Assembly: GCA_021234155.1 (NCBI GenBank)
Contig: JAJEKV010000024.1
Location: forward strand, 17,490,030 to 17,554,029
Origin: Isoetes taiwanensis
Lineage: Eukaryota; Streptophyta; Lycopodiopsida; Isoetales; Isoetaceae
Direction: 5' to 3'
Length of the DNA stretch: 64,000 bases
Shown here in pieces: positions 57,300 to 64,000 of this stretch. The notes below the pieces were generated by a model, which saw nothing but the letters and a program-made list of their open reading frames with translations, was not told where the DNA came from and did no database searches. Within the stretch, counting starts at the first letter, position 1. The number at the start of each line of letters is the position of its first letter. The translations under genes were made by a program, and so were the position numbers.

Positions 57300-59960
57300 T
57301 CTAATAGATGGCTCGCAAGGGGACCAAAGGCATTCGCTCGTTTTTTAAATAACAATGAAGGTTCACAGATTATTCCTACTTCATCTGCCTCCACGGCTAG
57401 CACAAGCCAGATACCAATGCAAGAAGTCAAAAATGCCCAAACCAATGAAAATTCTCTTAGCAAGGAAGATGATGGTCGCATTGAAACGGGTGACGACGTT
57501 GAAGTGGATACAGAGGATCTTGTGTAAAAAGATAATAGTAAAAGAAAAAAAAGAGGCTCCGAAGTAGTTGGAATGCTGGACAGAATTTTCTCCCTCAATT
57601 GGCAGACATACACTTGGATTGAGCCCATTCCAAATCCAGATGGTGGGCTACCAAAACGATGCCGATGTGTTCCTTGTTCATGGAAGGAAAAATCCAATTG
57701 TGAAATGCAGCTGAAAATAGATACAATTGAGAAACACGTTGGAAAGTTGTACGAGAAAAAGGTAGAAAATGTGAAGGAGGTGAATGTTGTCACATGGAGA
57801 GAAATGTAGACATAAACATAATAGATCCTATATGAGCAGCACAAAGAAAACAATGTGGGATTTTGCTAATGTAATTGATGAAGTCATGAAAGATGATCTG
57901 AAGGATATTATACAAACATGTGATTATTTTGCATTGCCGTTGGATGAAGCAAGCGCTAAGGATCATAGTTCTTGGTTTGTATAACAGGTTTATCATGGTA
58001 AAGACCATGTGAGACGGGCCAATTATGTTAATGTGACAAGGTTGCTACATGATGCAAATGCTAAAAATATATTTGAAATCGTGAAGATAAGATAAGATAA
58101 GATGAACTTGATACGATAAGATAAGGAGAACTTGATTGCACACTTGGGGTTGTCCATGGTTGACATTGGACGAAAACAAGTTTGTGTTGGTGTGGATGGA
58201 GCGTCTGTCATGCAAGGGAATAGGACTAGAATTTGTGTTAGAATTCAAACTGGAATGGCTCCTTATATGTTGGGAATACATTGTATGGCTCACCGCATGG
58301 AATTAGCATTTGAAATTGTGGACAAATTCAAATGTGTAGAGAAGGTGGAAAAGTTGGTAGATAGTGCATATGCATTTTTCAGTCGGAGTTCAAAGATGTT
58401 AGACATTTAGTAATTAGTGCATTTATTACTGATTACGACGTTTGGCTTAAAGTTATTTCTTGTTGTTTGGCTAATTTGATTGCTGATTTTCTGTTCTAAT
58501 TCTACTTCTTGTTGCAGGTATAGATTATTCAAAGAAATGTCTGTAGGCTTGACTAAAGGAAGTAAGATGCTGAAGAATGTAAGCACTCGATGGATATCAT
58601 TATGCTATCTAGCTCAACGGCTTTTCAGTAAATATCTAGCACTTATGGCACTTGTGGACAAGCTATGTGTTAATAATTCTAAAGAAAAAGAGAAGGCGTT
58701 GGAACTTCTCACCTCATTTATCGATATTGAGACTTTGCTAATGCTAGCAGATTGTGCAATGATATACTTGTATTTATGTCAACATGTTTAATGCAATAAC
58801 ATGACTATAATTTGCTATACTTGTGTATGTTGCCAATGCTCAAACAAATGAATATGCTAGTGAAGATGGCAGAAAAACGAACTATTTACATCACCGAGTA
58901 TAATACAGCTCGAAAGAATATATGCCAAGCCTTGGATGGTTACAAGATCAACCCTGAAGTGCCCTATGACGGGAAAAATTTTCAGTTATGGTACAAGCTT
59001 ATTGAGATTGGAAGCACAAATTCAAAAAGTTTCCTTGCTTATGATTCAAAAGATATTGTTTGCGTGAAGGCGCACTCTCGATTAGTGCAGGTATGACCAT
59101 CATAATCTTCTATAACATGGATTTATGTTCAACTTGATTGCTGAATTTTCTTACAATGCAGATCTATTTTAGAAAGAATAGAGTATGTGGTCGTCTTCTA
59201 GGTAGAGTTCCCACAACCAGGAATGCTTTCAATGATACAATTCTATTAGTGAGACGAAATCTTACCGAAGTTACAAAGGCTTTATCACCCGAAATCTGAC
59301 AGCATTTTCCAAGGGAAGAGTTGTTAGATGCTATGTCCATTGTATATCCACAATTTTGGTTACGCAACAAGCCTGTGGAGAAGGTTCAAAGTGAGTTCAA
59401 ACGCAGATTGTCTATTCTTATTGAACATTTTGCGCATGCTTCTAAACTTGAAGGAGGAGAAATAATTCAGGGCGCTATTAGTGAAGAAGCTTTATTAGCA
59501 CAATCTGCATGTTTTGGCAGCACTATGTGGAACCAAGTTGAGAAACTAGAAAAGCCAACGAAGAGGTACAATCATGCGTCTTTAGACAAGACTTAGCTAT
59601 AGTTAAGTGCTTAAAGAGCATATATCATTGCTGATCTTTGTCAAACCATGATCCTTGGATCCGTGGAGGATGAGGAAACATTTAGTATCGTGAACGTTCT
59701 GAAAAATAAGGTGCGTAATAAGCTCACCAAAAACTTAGATTTGTGTCTTCGAGCATATGCCAGTGAGTATACTATTGATGGATTTCCATATGAGAGAGCA
59801 TTGGCTGCTTGGAGTTCAATGTGTTGTAGACGGGGACAAAAGAAAGAAGCAGCTTCCAACGTAGAAGTACTTGAATCTGCAGCAGTTGGCAAGCATAGAA
59901 ATTTGTACGTTCTCAACTTTTATGAATTTGTAGTTAAGCATTCTTCATATATTGTCTGAC
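57300..59960 (+). pseudogene. hAT-like transposase gene, decayed
   Basis: The start (57308) reads MARKGTKGIRSFF and soon meets stops. Then NWQTYTWIEPIPNPDG with CRCVPCSW resembles the N-terminal zinc-finger-like domain. DFANVIDEVMKDDLKDIIQT, LPLDEASAKDHSSWFV, VDGASVMQGNRT and LGIHCMAHRMELAFEIVDKF match the RNase-H-like catalytic core of the hAT-related family with a TTF-type or DUF4371-like layout. VSTRWISLCYLAQRL follows. The C-terminal dimerisation region reads GSVEDEETFSIVNVLKNKVR, then NKLTKNLDLCLRAYASEYTI and FPYERALAAW. Possible introns are at about 58410-58518 and 59093-59161 (GTATGA...TGCAG). Many stops and frame changes break it. Its terminal repeats were not identified. Confidence 0.75.
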
Positions 59961-60198
59961 ATAAGATTGTTTATTTTGTGCTAAGTTGCAGCTTAAAGTT
60001 ATCTATTGTTGGATTGTTTAGTTTGTGCCAAACAATGCTGACTTCTCTAAAACCCTATCTCTCTACAACAAAAAACCAATCAAGTTATTTATATTCGGGT
60101 CTAAGATGAATTTTGATTTATTGTTATCATAAACTTGACATTTTGGGAATAATGAGAACAACAGTTATGTCATGCTACTTTTGATGATTTAATCCAAT
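59961..60198. other. Downstream flank of the hAT-like gene
   Basis: AT-rich, no gene. The end of the hAT-like element may lie here but no terminal repeat pair was found. Confidence 0.35.
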
Positions 60199-61188
60199 CA
60201 CTAGAGTTGTCCCTTGATGAACTCAAATGGGCTCATTCGTGCACTTTTTTTGAAATTCTATTATAGCTCCGAGATAAAGAATTTGTCTACATACTTACAA
60301 TATGTTGTCCTCTATGAGTGTTCATATAAGGTAAAATTTATGAAAAATATAGAAAGCTTCTATTACTAAATATAATATGGAGCCGAATGCAAAGGGGTCA
60401 AGTTTATTCTCAAAGTCTTTAACATTTCTCACATTATTTTGCAAAAATGATTTTTCCTAGGAATTTTAATTCTTCCATCTTGTAAATCATGATATGAGAA
60501 ATCTATCACAAAAAAAATTAGAAAAATCTATGGTAGAATTTTCGATAAATAATTCCTTAAAGTTTGAAGGTCAGAAGTTCTTTATGGACCCAGTTAGATC
60601 CCCAGAGAGTCAAAACTTTGAAAATTCATAGTACTACTCCACTTTTTAAAAGCATGAAATCCATTTAGCAAGACGTGTAGTACTTAGTATCTATTTCCAC
60701 TGAAAAATAATAGTACCTTCACATTCTTATTCTATTTCAAATATTATGGATATGAAATGGTCCTTGGATGTCTATTTTTTAGACATTCCTTATAGACCTG
60801 ATTGGGTCTCTCAAGGATTGAAATTATGATTTGCTCATTGATACATCAAATTTTTATGAAACCACGTGAAATTTGAAAAATGAGTAGCATTTGTCAAATA
60901 TGTTCATAGAAAATTAATGTTACCTTGAAATTTGAGTGTCATGAGATTATATCATATCATCGAAACCATTGAATTGGGTGTATTTCAAGGTGCGATTGTG
61001 CCAAACTTGTGAAGAATTTTATTTTGCCATTGAATATGGTGGTACAACTTCGAGTTAATCTTACAATTCAGGTGTTCATCTTTAAAATCTCATAAGTGTC
61101 ACGAAGAACTAGTCCCTAATATGGAGAAGGGATTGAGGGACCCATACGGGTTGATGAACCTAAACAGGTCCCTGAGACAACTCTAGTG
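60199..61188. mobile_element. Candidate non-autonomous CACTA-type element (990 bp)
   Basis: Ends CACTAGAGTTGTC at 60199-60211 and its complement at 61176-61188, flanked by AT on both sides (a 2 bp duplication, or chance). Subterminal words such as TTGATGAAC and GGGTCYCT recur inside. CACTA ends and 2-3 bp duplications are the hallmark of En/Spm elements. The interior is AT-rich and non-coding. Confidence 0.55.
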
Positions 61189-61201
61189 ATATAATATGTT
61201 T

Positions 61202-61524
61202 GGGTAAAAGCATGCTACAGTGTACCACTTTTGGAACCCTCAAAAGTACCTACACTGGGTACTTTTAAAACTGGTACTTTCTATTTTTTCTTTCCATTAA
61301 AATCGATCGAAAATATTTGAATTGAAGGTCAATAACATATTAATCTATAGTATTAGAGGATAACAATACTATTAGAGACTAATATAAATGGATTAACTCT
61401 CAAACTTATTATTTATTGCAGCATTTATGCAAGTTCCCAGTACCCAAGTGTTGGGTACTTTTCTGGGTAGTTTCGCACTCCCTAAAAAGTACTTTAGATG
61501 GTACAACCTAGCATGCTTTCACCC
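61202..61524. mobile_element. Candidate MITE (323 bp)
   Basis: Imperfect 28 bp inverted ends: GGGTAAAAGCATGCTA...TGTACCA at 61202, and on the other strand from 61524 GGGTGAAAGCATGCTA...TGTACCA. AGTAC-type words occur throughout. A short GTTT flanks both sides. The superfamily is unclear. Confidence 0.6.
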
Positions 61525-61756
61525 GTTTGTTTATGTTGTATTGTTGGTTTGCTAAAAAAAATGAACATTCAACAACTATACATATTTAACAAAAAAGACC
61601 TTATAAATTTAGAAAGAATATTGTTATATTTACTGTTCTTTAGTATAATTGAATCGTCAATGCTTTGAAAATTAATTTATCGAATAACACAATTTGCCTT
61701 TGCTAATATATAAAAAAAAAAATCGAGAAATAAATTGCTTTTTAAAATTATGATCT

Positions 61757-62460
61757 GGCGGGGGCAAATGCGGGGATATGGCATGGAAGCCACATCCTAA
61801 TGTCCTCCAAGATCCATGGTGATGTGGCAGGCCGTCCGTGATCAGCCACAATGCGAGAAGGTGCAGAAAAGGCCGCCGCATCTACCAAGTGCCGCTCTGT
61901 GCGGTCCTGCTTGGCCGCGTGAAAGGGCGTGTTGCGGGCGTGGTAACCATCTCCCCATGTCTTGGAAGACTCATGCTGATGTGTCAGGTCACCGTGAATC
62001 GGGCGTGGCGCCAGAGGAGGCCGCCAACTTCGGGCGTGGCCGCGAATCGGTGGCTCCGGGCGGTCTGCTGCCGTAGGCCGCAGATCTGCTTGCGAACAAG
62101 TCTTGGGATATGACATGGAAACCATATCGGAATGTCTCCAAGATCCATAGTGATGTGGCAGGTCAGCATTATCAGCCGTAAGCGTGAAAAAACCTTATTT
62201 GTAAAGGCCGCGCATCTACCAAGTCGCCCCGTCGCGGTCTTTAAATGGCCGATGCGGGTCCGACGCGCGAAAGGGCGTGCCACCGACGTTGTAATCATCT
62301 CCCCATGTCATCCAAGACCTGTGCTAATGTGGTAGGCGTCCCGTTCTCAGTCTTGGCACAGGGGAGAGGCCGTCAACTCGGGCTTGTGGCGGCAAGGGTG
62401 GCTCCGGGCGGTCATAGCGCCATGAACGAGGACCAGGTGGGGGCAAATGCGAGGAGACCA
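61757..62460. repeat. GC-rich tandem repeat, period about 330 bp
   Basis: Landmarks recur: GGGGGCAAATGC at about 61758 and 62430; ATATGRCATGGAARCCA at about 61777 and 62108; AAGATCCATRGTGATGTGGCA at about 61808 and 62141; CATCTCCCCATGTC at about 61948 and 62298. The copies have diverged strongly. Open frames on both strands reflect GC content. It leads directly into the minisatellite. Confidence 0.6.
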
Positions 62461-64000
62461 CATGGAAACCGGGTTGGGTAGCCGACTAGCGGAGCCAAAC
62501 ACCACCAAGTCGGTTGAGAGACCAAGGAGGACGATCCAAGTCGGATGGGAGCCAACTAACCGAACCCCCTCACGACCGAGTCGGGTGGGTAGCCAAACAC
62601 CACCGAGTCGGGTGGGCAGCCAACCACCACCAAGTTGAGTGGAGAGCCAAACACCACCAAGTCGGTTGGGTAGCCAAACTAAACGACAGAGCCACACAGT
62701 CGGGTGGGCAGCCAACTAACCGAACCAAACACCACCGAGTCGAGTGGGGAGCCAAACACAACCAAGCCGGGTGGGAAGCCAACAACGGCAGGCCAAAGAC
62801 CCGACCAAGTCGGATGGGTAGCCAACCACCACCAAGTCGTGTGGGCAGCCAACCACCACCAAGTCGGTTGGGTAGCCAAACTAACCGACAGAGCCACCAA
62901 GTCGGGTGGGCAGCCAACTAACCGAACCAAACACCACCGAGTCGGGTGGGCAGCCAACCACCACCAAGTCGGGTGGGGAGCCAAACACCACCAAGTCGGG
63001 TGGGTAACCAAACTGATCGGTCTGACCACACGACATGACCAAGTCGGATGGGGAGCCAAACACCACCAAGTCGGGTGGGTAGCCAAACTGATCGGTCTGA
63101 CCACACGACACGACCAAGTCGGGTGGGCAGCCAACTAACCGAACCAAACACGAAGCGAAGCGCGCAGCCAACACCACCAAGTCGGGTGGGCAGCCAACTA
63201 ACCGAACCAAACACCACCGAGGTCGGTGGGCAGCCAACCACCACCGAGTCGAGTGGGGAGCCAAACACCACCAAGTCGGTTGGGCAGCCAAACTAAACGA
63301 CAGAGCCACACAGTCGGGTGGGCAGCTAACTAACCGAACCAAATACCACCGAGTCGAGTGGGGAGCCAAACACAATCAAGCCGGGTGGGAAGCCAACAAC
63401 GGCGGGCCAAAGACCCGACCAAGTCGGATGGGTAGCCAACCACCACCAAGTCGTGTGGGCAGCCAACCACCACCAAGTCGTGTGGGGAGCCAACCACCAC
63501 CAAGTCGGTTGGGTGGCCAAACTAACCGACAGAGCTACCAAGTCGGGTGGGCAGCCAACTAACCGAACCAAACACCACCGAGTCGGGTGGGCAGCCAACC
63601 ACCACCAAGTCGGGTGGGGAGCCAAACACCACCAAGTCGGTGGGTAGCCAAACTGATCGGTCTGACCACACGACACGACCAAGTCGGGTGGGCAGCCAAC
63701 TAACTGAACCAAACACGAGCGAGCCGGGTGCGCAGCCAACACCACCAAGTCGGGTGGGCAGCCAACTAAACGAACCAAACACCAACGAAGTCGGGTGGGC
63801 AGCCAACCACCACCAAGTCGTGTGGGGAGCCAAACACCACCAAGTCGGTTGGGTAGCCAAACTAAACGACAGAGCCACACAGTCGGGTGGGCAGCCAACT
63901 AACTGAACCAAACACCACCGAGTCGAGTGGGGAGCCAAACACAACCAAGTCGGGTGGGAAGCCAACAACGGCGGGCCAAAGACCCGACCAAGTCGGATGG
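62460..64000. repeat. 27 bp minisatellite with higher-order structure, continues past the window
   Basis: Units of 27 bp of the form GTCGGGTGGGCAGCC plus AACCACCACCAA and variants, interspersed with longer variants containing TAACCGAACCAAAC. The landmark GGCCAAAGAC recurs at 62791, 63405 and 63974, giving higher-order periods of 614 and 569 bp. Since 27 is a multiple of three, long open frames with nine-residue repeats (VGWAANHHQ) appear on both strands; I do not regard them as genes. Confidence 0.95.

Noticed and set aside
62347-63968. Long open frames of 100-190 codons on both strands
   Set aside because: They come from a 27 bp repeat whose length is a multiple of three; translations are repeats of nine residues in every frame.
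62460-64000. CRISPR-like array (regular 27 bp units)
   Set aside because: Units abut or vary without unique spacers, and the rest of the window is plainly eukaryotic.

Overview
This window looks like nuclear DNA of a land plant with a large, repeat-rich genome. Evidence: AT-rich spacers, genes split by short GT-AG introns, a glycolate-oxidase-type flavoenzyme ending in a peroxisomal ARL tripeptide, a plant-type BTB/BACK gene, and plant Copia, LINE, hAT and Helitron relatives. A fern or other early-diverging vascular plant is my guess from the transposon style; the sequence does not prove it. All reading was by eye, without alignment or database search.

Layout. 1-1628 and 13253-13815 are two halves of a decayed Helitron-type (Pif1-like) helicase gene. 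They are separated by an 11.6 kb insertion (1629-13252) that carries a nested GC-rich LINE (about 1984-7260, minus), a kinase fragment, a 618 bp hAT-type MITE (8040-8657, 8 bp target duplication), an LRR fragment and an exon with its own start codon. 14952-19678 is a second insertion with the same 30-base left end and the same 168-base right end; it carries a five-exon short-chain dehydrogenase/reductase pseudogene (minus) and sits inside an array of tRNA-like (SINE-like) repeats (14699-14943 and 19702-20655). 21117-24892 is an apparently intact 12-exon BTB/BACK gene (803 residues). 25589-26260 is another helicase relic. 33752-35800 is a broken UTP21/WDR36 copy lacking most of its second WD40 half. 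41930-46937 is an apparently intact 11-exon 2-hydroxyacid oxidase gene (368 residues) with two substitutions at substrate-pocket positions.

47792-56382 is a Copia LTR retrotransposon (minus) with 302 bp LTRs, a GACAC target duplication, an initiator-Met-type primer site and a polypurine tract. A 3.78 kb element with 25 bp terminal inverted repeats (48147-51926) is nested in the last codons of its pol gene; that element carries a two-exon gene of unknown identity and an array of perfect palindromes. 56583-56885 is a cluster of hairpins and a foldback element. 57300-59960 is a decayed hAT-like transposase. 60199-61188 and 61202-61524 are candidate non-autonomous TIR elements. 61757-62460 is a GC-rich tandem repeat, and 62460-64000 is a 27 bp minisatellite with higher-order structure that runs off the window.

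Main point. The strongest candidate for something undescribed is the pair of gene-carrying elements at 1629-13252 and 14952-19678. They share termini, have an asymmetric inverted repeat (GGGTTGCCC, 18 bases in from the left end, against GGGGCAACCC at the extreme right end) and a right-end hairpin, and inserted in A-runs (T/T on the other strand). This fits the Helentron/Helitron2 description as I recall it. In both, a captured gene starts 260-300 bp inside the right end and reads inward.
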